Below are positions 51,753 to 62,049 of a stretch of DNA of 64,000 nt, in pieces. This stretch comes from Pseudomonas cremoricolorata (GTDB lineage: Bacteria; Pseudomonadota; Gammaproteobacteria; Pseudomonadales; Pseudomonadaceae). Positions within the stretch are counted from its first letter, which is position 1, and every line of letters begins with the position of its first letter. The stretch is taken from contig NZ_CP009455.1 in assembly GCF_000759535.1 (NCBI RefSeq), forward strand, positions 3,844,001 through 3,908,000, in the 5' to 3' direction. A program made the translations under genes and the position numbers. The notes beneath the pieces are model-generated. The model saw only the letters and a list, made by a program, of their open reading frames with translations. It searched no databases and was not told where the DNA came from.

Positions 51753-52512
51753 AACACGCACGTATCCGTTATCAGGGCAGTGTTCACGCCGTCACCGTCG
51801 AAGCCGACAACGCAGTGCGCCTGGCCGATGGCCAACTGCTTGGTGAGGCCCAGGTCGAGTGGCTGCCGCCGGCCAGCGGCAACATGTTCGCGCTGGGTCT
51901 GAACTACGCCGACCACGCCCGCGAACTGGCCTTCACCCCGCCCACCGAGCCGCTGGCCTTCATCAAGTCGCCCGGCACCTACACCGGGCACAACCAGGTG
52001 ACCTGGCGCCCCGATAACGTCGAGTACATGCACTACGAGTGCGAGTTGGTGGCGGTGATCGGCAAGCCGGCGAAGAACGTTCGCCGTGAGGATGCCCTGG
52101 CCTATGTCGCCGGCTACACGGTGTGCAACGACTACGCCATTCGTGACTTCCTGGAGAACTACTACCGGCCCAACCTGCGGGTGAAGAACCGCGACGCCAC
52201 CACCCCGGTCGGCCCGTGGATCGTCGACGCCGGCGATGTGCCGGATGTCAGCAACCTGAGGCTGCGCACCTGGATCAACGGTGAGCTCAAGCAGGAAGGC
52301 ACCACCGCGGACATGATCTTCGACATCCCCTACCTGATCGAATACTTCTCAAGCTTCATGACCCTGCAACCGGGCGACATGATCGCCACCGGCACCCCCG
52401 AGGGTCTGGCCGATGTGGTGCCGGGCGATGAGGTGGTGGTGGAGGTCGAAGGCGTCGGCCGCCTGGTCAATCGCATCGTCAGCGAAGCTGACTTCTTCAA
52501 GAACAACAAGGC

Positions 52513-52516
<4 letters not shown>
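51749..52516 (+). CDS. hpaG2: 4-HPA degradation isomerase/decarboxylase, C-terminal half-protein
   Basis: Encodes 255 residues, second FAH-fold half of HpaG. Metal-binding Glu residues are in EYMHYECELVAVIGK; DFLENYYRPNLRVKNRD and MIATGTPEGLADVVPGDEV are typical. In E. coli both halves are one fused chain; here they are separate genes overlapping by four bases. It also overlaps hpaE (ATGA at 52513). Confidence 0.93.
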
Positions 52517-53982
<1,466 letters not shown>

Positions 53983-54000
53983 CCCAAGCGCTGAAGCGCC

Positions 54001-54037
54001 GGGCGCGGCGGGGTCGGCAAGACCGACCGCTGCGCCC
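54001..54037 (+). promoter_or_regulatory. Intercistronic hairpin between hpaE and hpaD
   Basis: GGGCGC...GCGCCC, GCGG...CCGC and GTCGG...CCGAC pair to a long interrupted stem in the 93-base gap, the largest inside the operon's front half. There is no T-run. It may stabilise the upstream message. Confidence 0.45.
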
Positions 54038-54075
54038 GACACCCCAGCCTGATGACAACAACAAGGAGTCTGATC

Positions 54076-54999
54076 ATGGGTAAAGTCGCCCTGGCAGCAA
54101 AGATCACTCACGTGCCCAGCATGTACCTGTCGGAGTTGCCTGGCCCGCGCCAGGGCTTTCGCCAGGCGGCCATCGACGGGCATCACACCATCAGCCGCCG
54201 CTGCCGTGAGCTGGGCGTCGACACCATCGTGGTGTTCGATACCCACTGGCTGGTCAATGCCAACTACCACATTCTTTGCGGCGAGCATTTCGAGGGGGTG
54301 TACACCTCCAACGAGCTGCCGCACTTCATCAGCAACATGCCTTATGCCTTCCCTGGCAACAAAGAGCTGGGGTTGATCCTGGCCGACGCGTGCAATGGGT
54401 TCGGCGTAGAAACCATGGCCCACCACGCCACCACGCTCGGGCCGGAATACGGCACCCTGGTGCCGATGCGCTACATGAATCAGGACCAGCACTTCAAGGT
54501 GATTTCGGTCTCGGCGCTGTGCACTTCTCACTACCTGGCCGACAGCGCGCGCCTGGGCTGGGCCATGCGCAAGGCGGTCGAGGATCACTACGACGGCACC
54601 GTGGCGTTCCTCGCCAGTGGCTCGCTGTCCCACCGCTTCGCCCAGAACGGTCAGGCGCCAGCGTTCGCCACCAAGGTCTGGAGCCCATTTCTGGAAACCC
54701 TCGATCACCGTGTGGTGAAGATGTGGGAGAACGCCGAATGGGAGGAATTCTGCGGGATGCTCCCCGAGTACGCCGCCAAAGGCCATGGCGAGGGCTTCAT
54801 GCACGACACCGCGATGCTGATGGGCGTGCTGGGCTGGTCGGACTACGACGGCCATGCCGAGGTGGTCACGCCCTACTTCGGCTCCTCGGGCACCGGCCAG
54901 ATCAACGCCATCTTCCCGGTTACGCCCCAGGACGGTTCGGCGATCCCGCCGGCCCAGGCCGCCCACCCTGAAGCGGTGGTTTTCACCAGCCGCCTGTGA
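54076..54999 (+). CDS. hpaD: 3,4-dihydroxyphenylacetate 2,3-dioxygenase
   Basis: Encodes 307 residues from MGKVALAAKITHVPSMYLSE; AAGGAG precedes it. It is a class III extradiol dioxygenase (LigB type). H12 in KITHVPS, VVFDTHWLVN, HFEGVYTSNELPHF and ASGSLSHRFAQ are the conserved active-site regions, matching E. coli HpaD from end to end. It cleaves homoprotocatechuate to the semialdehyde used by HpaE. Confidence 0.94.
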   Translation: MGKVALAAKITHVPSMYLSELPGPRQGFRQAAIDGHHTISRRCRELGVDTIVVFDTHWLVNANYHILCGEHFEGVYTSNELPHFISNMPYAFPGNKELGLILADACNGFGVETMAHHATTLGPEYGTLVPMRYMNQDQHFKVISVSALCTSHYLADSARLGWAMRKAVEDHYDGTVAFLASGSLSHRFAQNGQAPAFATKVWSPFLETLDHRVVKMWENAEWEEFCGMLPEYAAKGHGEGFMHDTAMLMGVLGWSDYDGHAEVVTPYFGSSGTGQINAIFPVTPQDGSAIPPAQAAHPEAVVFTSRL

Positions 55000-55054
55000 T
55001 GCGCTCGCCGAGCCCAAAGCGGTGGCTCGGCGTTTATGCCAAGACGAGGTCGAT

Positions 55055-55465
55055 ATGCCACATCTGGTTCTGCTCTATACCCCTGACCTGGAACACGACG
55101 CCGATATACCCGGGCTGTGCCGCGCGCTGGCCGACCGCATGCTGGAACAGCGCGACGCAGCCGGCAAGGCAGTCTTCCCCACCGGTGGCACACGGGTGCT
55201 GGCCTATCCGGCGGCGCATTGCGCGGTCGCCGATGGCCAGGGCGACTACGGTTTTCTCTACGCCAACCTGCGCATGGGTAGCGGCCGTAGCCCGGCGGTG
55301 CACAAAGCCGTCGGCGACAGCCTGCTGCAGGTACTGACCCAGTGCCTCGACCCACTGCTGCAACGCCGCCCGGTGGGCATCACCCTGCAGATCGATGAAA
55401 GCACCCAGCAGGTCTACGACGCCAAGCACAGCACCCTGCACCCGCTGTTCAACCGCCCGGTCTGA
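55055..55465 (+). CDS. hpaF: 5-carboxymethyl-2-hydroxymuconate delta-isomerase
   Basis: Encodes 136 residues. After Met the catalytic Pro is in place (MPHLVLLYTPDLE), as in the tautomerase superfamily. YANLRMGSGRSPAVHKAVGD and the length fit HpaF (CHMI), which isomerises the HpaE product to OPET. GAGG stands seven bases before the ATG. Confidence 0.93.
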   Translation: MPHLVLLYTPDLEHDADIPGLCRALADRMLEQRDAAGKAVFPTGGTRVLAYPAAHCAVADGQGDYGFLYANLRMGSGRSPAVHKAVGDSLLQVLTQCLDPLLQRRPVGITLQIDESTQQVYDAKHSTLHPLFNRPV

Positions 55466-55509
55466 GTCCGGCCCTGTCACCGCTTGCCTCCAGAATAAGT
55501 ACAAAAATC

Positions 55510-56817
55510 ATGAGCAAACTCCAACACGCTGCACCCGCCCCTGCCCAGGCGCAACTGGCCGAGGCCACCCACCGTGCAGTGACCTGGCGACTGATGCCGT
55601 TGCTGCTGATCTGTTACCTGTTCGCCCACCTCGACCGCATCAACATCGGCTTTGCCAAGATGCAGATGAGCCAGGACCTGCACTTGTCGGACACGGTCTA
55701 CGGCCTGGGCGCCGGGCTGTTCTTCATCGCCTACGCGCTGTTTGGCGTACCCAGCAACCTGATGCTCGAGCGAGTAGGCCCCAGGCGCTGGATCGCCACG
55801 CTCATGGTGGTCTGGGGCACGCTTTCGACCAGCATGCTGCTGGTGGAAAGCAGCAGCGGTTTCTACCTGCTGCGCTTTGCCCTGGGCGCTGCCGAAGCAG
55901 GCTTTTTCCCAGGGATTCTGGTGTACCTCAACCGCTGGTACCCGGCGCGCAGACGCGCACAGATCACCGCGCTGTTCGCCATCGCCGTGCCGTTGGCAGG
56001 CGTGGTCGGTGGACCGCTGTCCGGCGCCATTCTGACCTTCATGCACGAGGTCGGTGGGCTGCGCGGCTGGCAGTGGATGTTCCTGCTCGAAGGGGCGCCG
56101 GTGGTGCTGCTCGGGCTGGTGGTGCTGCGCGCGTTGCCGGAACACTTCGAGCGGGTCAGCTGGCTGACCGAGCCACAGAAGGCCGGGCTGCGCGCCCAGC
56201 TTGGCCAGGAGGAACAGCGCAAGACCGTGACCTCACTGGGTGGCATCGTCAGCAGTCCGGCGATCTGGTTGCTGGTGGCGGTGTATTGCGCGGTGATGCT
56301 GGCGGTGAACACCCTGGCCTTCTGGATGCCCAGCCTGATTCATGGCGCCGGGATCGGCAGTGATGCCAACGTCGGCCTGCTCAGCGCCCTGCCGTACCTG
56401 GCCGGCTGCGCCTTCATGCTGGCCTGCGGGCGCTCCAGCGACCGTCGGCGTGAACGCCGCTGGCACCTGAGCGTGCCAATGCTGATGTCTGCCGCCGGCA
56501 TCGCCATCACCGCGGTCGCGCCGCACAACCCAGGTTCTGTGCTGGCTGGGCTGGTGCTGGCAGGCATGGGTGCCAGCGCGGCGCTGCCGATGTTCTGGCA
56601 GCTGCCGCCGGCGTTCCTCAATGCCCGCACCCAGGCAGCCGGCATCGCCCTGATCAGCTCGCTGGGCAGTGTCGCCTCGTTCGCCGCGCCGTATTTCATC
56701 GGCTGGGTCCGCGACACCACGCAGAGCGCCAGTCTGGCGCTCTACGCCCTTGCCGTCTTCATCACCCTCGGTGCCCTGCTGGTGCTGCGCACCCAGGCCG
56801 CCATCGTCAATCCTTGA
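55510..56817 (+). CDS. hpaX: 4-hydroxyphenylacetate permease
   Basis: Encodes 435 residues, MFS of the ACS family, 12 helices. [20 protein letters not shown] and [20 protein letters not shown] are the family signatures. Its place between hpaF and hpaH identifies it as HpaX. No strong ribosome site is seen, so translation may rely on coupling or be weak. Confidence 0.9.
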   Translation: MSKLQHAAPAPAQAQLAEATHRAVTWRLMPLLLICYLFAHLDRINIGFAKMQMSQDLHLSDTVYGLGAGLFFIAYALFGVPSNLMLERVGPRRWIATLMVVWGTLSTSMLLVESSSGFYLLRFALGAAEAGFFPGILVYLNRWYPARRRAQITALFAIAVPLAGVVGGPLSGAILTFMHEVGGLRGWQWMFLLEGAPVVLLGLVVLRALPEHFERVSWLTEPQKAGLRAQLGQEEQRKTVTSLGGIVSSPAIWLLVAVYCAVMLAVNTLAFWMPSLIHGAGIGSDANVGLLSALPYLAGCAFMLACGRSSDRRRERRWHLSVPMLMSAAGIAITAVAPHNPGSVLAGLVLAGMGASAALPMFWQLPPAFLNARTQAAGIALISSLGSVASFAAPYFIGWVRDTTQSASLALYALAVFITLGALLVLRTQAAIVNP

Positions 56818-56834
56818 ACGCCGAGACCTTTACC

Positions 56835-57638
56835 ATGCTAGATACCGTTTCCATCCAACAGGCCGCCGAGCGCCTCGACCAGGCCGAGCGCCAGCGTGAG
56901 CAGGTCCGTCAGTTTTCCCTCGAGCATCCAGCCATCACCATCGAGGATGCCTATGGGATTCAGCGCGCCTGGGTGGCGAAGAAGATCGCCTCAGGGCGCA
57001 AACTGGTGGGCCACAAGATCGGCCTGACCTCTCGCGCCATGCAGGTGTCGTCGAATATCACCGAGCCGGACTACGGCGCGCTGCTCGACGACATGCTGTT
57101 CGAAGAAGGCAGCGACATCCCCTTCGAGCGCTTCATCGTGCCGAGAGTCGAGGTGGAGCTGGCGTTCATTCTCGGCAAGCCACTCAAAGGCCCGAACGTG
57201 ACGCTGTTCGATGTGCTGGAGGCCACCGAATGGGTGATCCCGGCGCTGGAGATCATCGATGCACGTATTCAGCAGATCGATCCGCAGACCCAGGTCACCC
57301 GCAAGGTGTTCGATACCATTTCCGACAACGCCGCCAACGCCGGCGTGGTGATGGGTGGCCGCGCCGTTCGCCCCAGCGATATCGACTTGCGCAAGGTGCC
57401 TGCCGTGCTCTACCGCAATGGCGTGATCGAGGAGTCAGGGGTCAGCGCGGCGGTGCTCAACCACCCGGCCAAGGGCGTCGCGTGGCTGGCCAACAAGCTG
57501 GCCGCGTATGACGTCACTCTCGAACCTGGACAGATCATTCTCGGTGGCTCGTTCACCCGTCCGGTGGCCGCGCGTCCTGGCGACACGTTCCATGTCGACT
57601 ACGACCTGCTCGGCTCCATCGCCTGCCGCTTCGTCTGA
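56835..57638 (+). CDS. hpaH: 2-oxo-hept-4-ene-1,7-dioate hydratase
   Basis: Encodes 267 residues from [14 protein letters not shown], the same length as E. coli HpaH; the upstream ATG at 56814 overlaps the hpaX stop. It has the FAH-like hydratase fold; [26 protein letters not shown] and [14 protein letters not shown] are conserved, with Mg-binding Glu residues in VEVELAF. It adds water to the HpaG product. Confidence 0.93.
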   Translation: MLDTVSIQQAAERLDQAERQREQVRQFSLEHPAITIEDAYGIQRAWVAKKIASGRKLVGHKIGLTSRAMQVSSNITEPDYGALLDDMLFEEGSDIPFERFIVPRVEVELAFILGKPLKGPNVTLFDVLEATEWVIPALEIIDARIQQIDPQTQVTRKVFDTISDNAANAGVVMGGRAVRPSDIDLRKVPAVLYRNGVIEESGVSAAVLNHPAKGVAWLANKLAAYDVTLEPGQIILGGSFTRPVAARPGDTFHVDYDLLGSIACRFV

Positions 57639-57648
57639 GGAGTTGACC

Positions 57649-58452
57649 ATGAACCTGCCCATCAACCATTTCAAACAGCGCCTGCGCAGCGGCGAGGCGC
57701 AGATTGGCCTGTGGCTCGGCCTGGCCGATGCCTACTGCGCGGAGCTTGCAGCCAACGCAGGCTTCGACTGGCTGCTGATCGACGGCGAACACGCTCCCAA
57801 TGATCTGCGCGGCATGCTCGCGCAGCTTCAGGCGGTGGCTCCCTACCCCAGCCAGGCGGTGATTCGTCCGGTGATCGGCGATACCGCGCTGATCAAGCAA
57901 GTGCTGGATATCGGTGCGCAGACCCTGCTGGTGCCGATGGTCGAGACTGCCGAGCAGGCGCGCCAGCTGGTCCGCGCCGTGCGCTACCCACCCAGCGGGG
58001 TGCGGGGTGTCGGCAGCGCCCTGGCGCGGGCATCGCGCTGGAACAGCATTGCCGGCTATCTGGATCATGCCGACGAACAGATGTGCCTGCTGGTGCAGAT
58101 CGAAAACCAGCAAGGCGTGGCCAACCTCGATGAGATCCTCGCCGTCGATGGCGTCGACGGCGTGTTCATCGGCCCGGCCGATCTCAGTGCGGCGTTGGGT
58201 CATCGCGGCAATCCGGGGCATCCGCAGGTCCAGGCGGTCATCGAAGACGCCATCGTGCGCATCGCCAGGGCCGGCAAGGCCGCGGGCATTCTCAGCGCCG
58301 ACCAGACGCTCGCTCGCCGCTACATCGAACTGGGGGCGGCGTTCGTCGCCGTGGGCGTCGACACCACCGTGCTGATGCGTGGGTTGCGCGAGCTAGCCGG
58401 CGCGTTCAAGGACACACCCGTGCCTGCCGGCAGCAGCGGCAGCGTGTACTGA
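57649..58452 (+). CDS. hpaI: 4-hydroxy-2-oxoheptanedioate aldolase
   Basis: Encodes 267 residues; GAGGAG precedes the ATG. It is a class II metal aldolase of the HpcH/HpaI family: [14 protein letters not shown], the metal ligand Glu in [18 protein letters not shown] and [14 protein letters not shown]. It splits the last intermediate into pyruvate and succinic semialdehyde. No succinate-semialdehyde dehydrogenase follows. It is the last gene of the operon. Confidence 0.94.
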   Translation: MNLPINHFKQRLRSGEAQIGLWLGLADAYCAELAANAGFDWLLIDGEHAPNDLRGMLAQLQAVAPYPSQAVIRPVIGDTALIKQVLDIGAQTLLVPMVETAEQARQLVRAVRYPPSGVRGVGSALARASRWNSIAGYLDHADEQMCLLVQIENQQGVANLDEILAVDGVDGVFIGPADLSAALGHRGNPGHPQVQAVIEDAIVRIARAGKAAGILSADQTLARRYIELGAAFVAVGVDTTVLMRGLRELAGAFKDTPVPAGSSGSVY

Positions 58453-58471
58453 GCGTTTCACGCACACATGA

Positions 58472-58500
58472 AAACGGCGCCCACTGGGCGCCGTTTTTGT
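58472..58500. terminator. Bidirectional terminator between hpaI and the C1 reductase gene
   Basis: An 11-bp perfect stem, AAACGGCGCCC (58472-58482) and GGGCGCCGTTT (58486-58496), with a three-base loop and T-runs on both strands. Confidence 0.92.
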
Positions 58501-58512
58501 ATCCCGTCAGGC

Positions 58513-59454
58513 TCACATCTGGATGATGGCCTTGAGCACGGTCTTGAAGGTATCGAGCTGGTCTTGGCTGAACTGGGCAAAGACCTTGTCCTGCTGCTCT
58601 TTGGCGATGCCCCACAGCGCTTCGGTTTCATCCACACCCTTGGTCGACAGACGCACCCTGCCCTCGTCATCGGCGATCAGGCCTTTACGGGTCAGGTTGG
58701 CCACAGCCTCTTCGATCTCCCGCGCCGGCATCGCCACTTCGTACTGCAGTTGGTTGAGGCTCAACCCGGCATCGTTCTCCAGCACCATCAGCATGCGCGC
58801 CTCGCTGGTGCGCAGGCCGGTGCACAACTGGCGCGGCTGGTAGTCGGCCTGGTAGGCGCGCAGGGCCTGGGTCATCAGGTAGTAGAGGTTGTGTTGCAGG
58901 CGGCCCTGAAAGTGGCTGCTCGGCGCCTGACCTTCAGCCCGCGGGGTCATACGCGTGTGCGGCAGCACCATCGAGTAGGCGCCTTGGTGGTACAGCAGTG
59001 GCGAGCGGCCGAAATCATCGAAAGCCACCACCTTGCCAACCAGAATCCAGTGATCGCCACCGTCCAGTTGCTGGAATTTCTGACACTGAAAACGTGCCGA
59101 GCAGTCTGGGAACAGCGGCGCGCCACCGATACCCGCTTCGTGTTCGATGCCGGCGAAACGGTCATCCTTGGGCCTGGCGAAGGTGTTGGAGAGGTCGATC
59201 TGGTCAGCGGCCAGGATGTTCACGGCAAAGTGCGACGCTTCTTCGAACACCTCATGGCTGGTGGAGCGCTTGTCGATGCTCCAGAGGATCAGCGCCGGGT
59301 CGAGCGACACTGAGTTGAAGCTGTTGGCGGTCACACCCACCTTGCGTCCACTGGGACCGGCGGCAGTGACGACGGTGACGCCAGTGGCGAAATTGCCCAG
59401 GGCGCGGCGAAAGGCACGGGTGTCGAAATCGGTGACTGGGGTAGAAACGGACAT
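58513..59454 (-). CDS. 4-HPA 3-hydroxylase reductase component, C1 type
   Basis: Encodes 313 residues from MSVSTPVTDFDTRAFRRALG with GGGAG before it. The N-terminal 170 residues are a flavin reductase domain (FATGVTVVTAAG, GVTANSFNSVSLDPALILW). The C-terminal part (about 190-313) is a MarR-like winged helix (TSEARMLMVLENDAGLSLNQ, IADDEGRVRLSTKG). This is the layout of C1 of Acinetobacter baumannii 4-HPA hydroxylase, where the MarR-like domain binds 4-HPA and relieves autoinhibition. It supplies FMNH2 to C2. Confidence 0.9.
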   Translation of the reverse strand: MSVSTPVTDFDTRAFRRALGNFATGVTVVTAAGPSGRKVGVTANSFNSVSLDPALILWSIDKRSTSHEVFEEASHFAVNILAADQIDLSNTFARPKDDRFAGIEHEAGIGGAPLFPDCSARFQCQKFQQLDGGDHWILVGKVVAFDDFGRSPLLYHQGAYSMVLPHTRMTPRAEGQAPSSHFQGRLQHNLYYLMTQALRAYQADYQPRQLCTGLRTSEARMLMVLENDAGLSLNQLQYEVAMPAREIEEAVANLTRKGLIADDEGRVRLSTKGVDETEALWGIAKEQQDKVFAQFSQDQLDTFKTVLKAIIQM

Positions 59455-59526
59455 GCAAGACTCCCAGGCAGGCCGCAATGGCCTGCCCTGTTCATTGTTG
59501 TGGTTGTCAGGACGGTGCGGGTCTGC

Positions 59527-60696
59527 TCAGACCATCGTCGGGTCCGGCTCCAGACCCATCAGCTCACGGCCAAGAATCTGCGCACAGACGTCGTAGTCGG
59601 TGTAGGCATGCGCGCCGGTCATGTGCGAGTCGCGGAACAGCCGCTGCAGCTCGTTGCTTTCGAACCAGGCGCCGCCGCCTGCGGCTTGCATCAGCCGATC
59701 GACTGCCTCGATACACATCTTCACCGCATAGCCTTGGTTGGTGCGCCAGAACGCCAGGGTGCCGCGGGATGGGTACTGATGCTGCTCGCTGTGCTCGGCA
59801 ATGTCGTTCCAGCTCTGTTCGAGCAGCGCACGGGCGGCAGCCACCTGGTGCGTCGACTCGGCCAGGCGCATCAGCGCTGGCGTCGCCGCACCGACCGCGG
59901 CACCGGTGTAGGCACGCACACGGTTGCGGGTCTTGTCGCGGAAGACCTCGAGCATGCGCTCGGCCACACCCAGGCTGATGGTCGAGAAACCGCTGGCGAA
60001 ATACGGTCGATAAGGAGCGAAGTAGATCCTGCTGTCCGGGTACAGACCAAAGCCTGCGGACTTGCCTTCCATCATGTCCTTGGCTTTCTGAATACGGTGC
60101 TCGGGAACGAAGGCGTCGCGCACGATGAGGGTCTTGCTGCCGCTGCCACGCATACCGATGGCGTACCAGTCGTCACGGATCTCGTAGTCACTGCGCGGCA
60201 GGACCGCGAAGCAGTAATCCTGGGTGCCTTCGGCATTGGCCCGACGAAAGCCCATGATCGCCCACTCGGCATGGTCGCAGCCCGAACTCCAGCCCATCTC
60301 GCCGCTGAAGCTGACGCCGCCTTCGACCTCGACGGTGCGACCGAACGGGGCGATGCTGCTGCTGGCCGTGGCATCCGGGTCGTCGCCCCAGACTTCCTCC
60401 TGCAGCCTGGCCGGGAACATCGCCAACTGGTGGCTGTGGGTACACAGCAGGCTCATCGCCCAGGCCGTGCTGGCACAGGCGCCGGCCAGTACGGCGATGC
60501 ACTGGGCGAACTGCGGCAGCGACAGCTCCATGCCGCCAAAGCGCTTGGGCAGGAACACGCGGTGCATGCCGATGCTCTTGAGCAGCGCGATATTTTCGGC
60601 CGGGACACTGCGCGCCTGCTCGGCGGCGCTGGCATTGGCGGCAATGGCAGGGAGAATGGCCTTGAGGTCTTCCAGCAAGGGGTTTGGCTTTTTCAT
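59527..60696 (-). CDS. 4-HPA 3-hydroxylase oxygenase component, C2 type
   Basis: Encodes 389 residues from MKKPNPLLEDLKAILP. It has an acyl-CoA-dehydrogenase fold and uses reduced FMN and O2 to make homoprotocatechuate. Nearly all conserved blocks of the A. baumannii C2 enzyme are visible: AGACASTAWAMSLLCTHSHQ, SSIAPFG, GWSSGCDHAEWAI, AKDMMEGKSAGFGLYPDS and the end MGLEPDPTMV. The start is about 30 residues shorter than in that enzyme. It is cotranscribed with C1 (72 bases apart) and replaces the HpaB of enterobacteria. HpaA is the likely activator. Confidence 0.92.
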   Translation of the reverse strand: MKKPNPLLEDLKAILPAIAANASAAEQARSVPAENIALLKSIGMHRVFLPKRFGGMELSLPQFAQCIAVLAGACASTAWAMSLLCTHSHQLAMFPARLQEEVWGDDPDATASSSIAPFGRTVEVEGGVSFSGEMGWSSGCDHAEWAIMGFRRANAEGTQDYCFAVLPRSDYEIRDDWYAIGMRGSGSKTLIVRDAFVPEHRIQKAKDMMEGKSAGFGLYPDSRIYFAPYRPYFASGFSTISLGVAERMLEVFRDKTRNRVRAYTGAAVGAATPALMRLAESTHQVAAARALLEQSWNDIAEHSEQHQYPSRGTLAFWRTNQGYAVKMCIEAVDRLMQAAGGGAWFESNELQRLFRDSHMTGAHAYTDYDVCAQILGRELMGLEPDPTMV

Positions 60697-60947
60697 GAAC
60701 GGTCTCTTTATTATTGGATGACCAGCAAGCCGCCTGGATGCAGCACAGGAAGGCCGTCTGATCTCGATGACGCGTTCAGTATGTGGCGCTGGCAGATGCC
60801 GAGAAATGCACGTTACGCGGGGAAGATTGCACTTTTCATGGGCCTGGCATCGAGCCTGGACGCAAGCCGTTGACCGCTGCCGCCACGGCCACCACAATCG
60901 CCCCCCCACCCTGCGCGCCCGCTCGCGCTCATCAAGGAGTGACACTG
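60697..60947. other. Divergent control region of C2 and the TetR gene
   Basis: About 250 bases between the C2 ATG and the TetR start. It presumably holds both promoters. I saw no TTAA-N4-TTAA motif and could not assign an HpaA site. Confidence 0.4.
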
Positions 60948-61541
60948 TTGAAAGCGCTTTCCCCCTCGGCGGCACGGGTGTGCGACGCCGCTATCGGCCA
61001 TTTCGCGGCCAATGGCTACGACGCCTCCTCGCTGAATGAAATCGCCCAGCTGGCTGGCATGCGCAAGGCCTCGCTGTATGCGCACTTCGTCAACAAGGAT
61101 GCGTTGTTCGTCGCCGCGTTCCAGCGGGCACTGGCCAGCGAGACCACCTTCGTCGAGCGAATGTTCGAGCAAGAGGCGGTCAATGCGCTGGCCCCCGGAC
61201 ACTGGTTGGTGCTGCAGCTGGCCGAGCGCTATCAGCAGTCCGAGCACCTGCGGCTGATCCTGCGCAGCGCATTCCTGCCCCCGGCGGAGGTCAAGGCACA
61301 GGTAACCTCAGGGTTCGAGCACTACCTGGAGGGTGTGCGCAAAGGCTTTTGCGACGCCCTGAGCGCTCGCTTCGCCTGGGCGGCCAACGCCGGCACTCGG
61401 GTAGAACTGTATGCCGATGCCTACCTCGGCATCATCGACAGCCTGCATGTAGAGCTGATGTACGCCGACCCGGCGGTATATACCCGGCGTGCGGCCTCGC
61501 TGCTGAAAATCCTTGACGACTCGCTGTCGCTGAACCAATGA
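60948..61541 (+). CDS. TetR-family regulator
   Basis: Encodes 197 residues from a TTG at 60948, eight bases after AAGGAG; the longer reading to 60783 adds an unlikely Pro/Ala-rich segment. The N-terminal helix-turn-helix is AIGHFAANGYDASSLNEIAQ and GMRKASLYAHFVNKDALF. The ligand domain is unassigned. It is divergent from the hydroxylase genes and convergent with hpaR, so it may add another layer of control to this cluster. Confidence 0.82.
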   Translation: MKALSPSAARVCDAAIGHFAANGYDASSLNEIAQLAGMRKASLYAHFVNKDALFVAAFQRALASETTFVERMFEQEAVNALAPGHWLVLQLAERYQQSEHLRLILRSAFLPPAEVKAQVTSGFEHYLEGVRKGFCDALSARFAWAANAGTRVELYADAYLGIIDSLHVELMYADPAVYTRRAASLLKILDDSLSLNQ

Positions 61542-61553
61542 GCGCGGGCCGGC

Positions 61554-61976
61554 TCAGGGTTTGATCTTCTTCATTTCTTCCAGCAGTTGCATCAGTTGTT
61601 GCAGCTTGTCTTCGCCAAACTGCGCAAGGATTTTGTCGTAGTTGCGACCCATCTCTTCGCTCATGGCCAAAAACGCCTGCTGGCCTTTGACCGTGAGGTT
61701 GATGAACACTCGCCGCTGATCTTCTGGCGACTTGCGCCTGGCGACGATGCCATCACGCTCCAGACGTTTGAGCACCCCGCTCATGCTGGGCTTGAGGATG
61801 CATGCCAGTTCGGCCAGCTGATGGCTTTCCAGCTCGCCCTGCTGACGCAGGATACGGATCACCCGCCACTGTTGTTCGGTCAGATCGTGGGCGTTCAGAG
61901 CCGGGCGAAAGAACGCCATGGTGGCTTCGCGGGCTTGCAGCAGCGTGAGGGTCAGGGAGGGTCTGGGCTGGGTCAT
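61554..61976 (-). CDS. hpaR: MarR-family repressor HpaR
   Basis: Encodes 140 residues. The winged helix region (LTEQQWRVIRILRQQGELES, CILKPSMSGVLKRLERDG, RRKSPEDQRRVFINLT) and the ARPALNAHDLT-like start fit HpaR, the repressor of the homoprotocatechuate meta-cleavage operon. A TTAA-N4-TTAA motif lies 58 bases upstream, which suggests autoregulation through the same motif as in the hpaG promoter. Confidence 0.88.
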   Translation of the reverse strand: MTQPRPSLTLTLLQAREATMAFFRPALNAHDLTEQQWRVIRILRQQGELESHQLAELACILKPSMSGVLKRLERDGIVARRKSPEDQRRVFINLTVKGQQAFLAMSEEMGRNYDKILAQFGEDKLQQLMQLLEEMKKIKP

Positions 61977-62033
61977 TCTTACCTGGAACGTGATCGATGA
62001 GGAGCGTGCGGCGAGTATGCCAGCACGCGCTCA

Positions 62034-62045
62034 TTAATACATTAA
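62034..62045 (-). promoter_or_regulatory. Candidate HpaR operator upstream of hpaR
   Basis: TTAATACATTAA on the plus strand fits the TTAA-N4-TTAA pattern of the two sites at 51004 and 51024. It lies in the 73-base gap between tyrS and hpaR. Confidence 0.55.
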
Positions 62046-62049
62046 CCAG

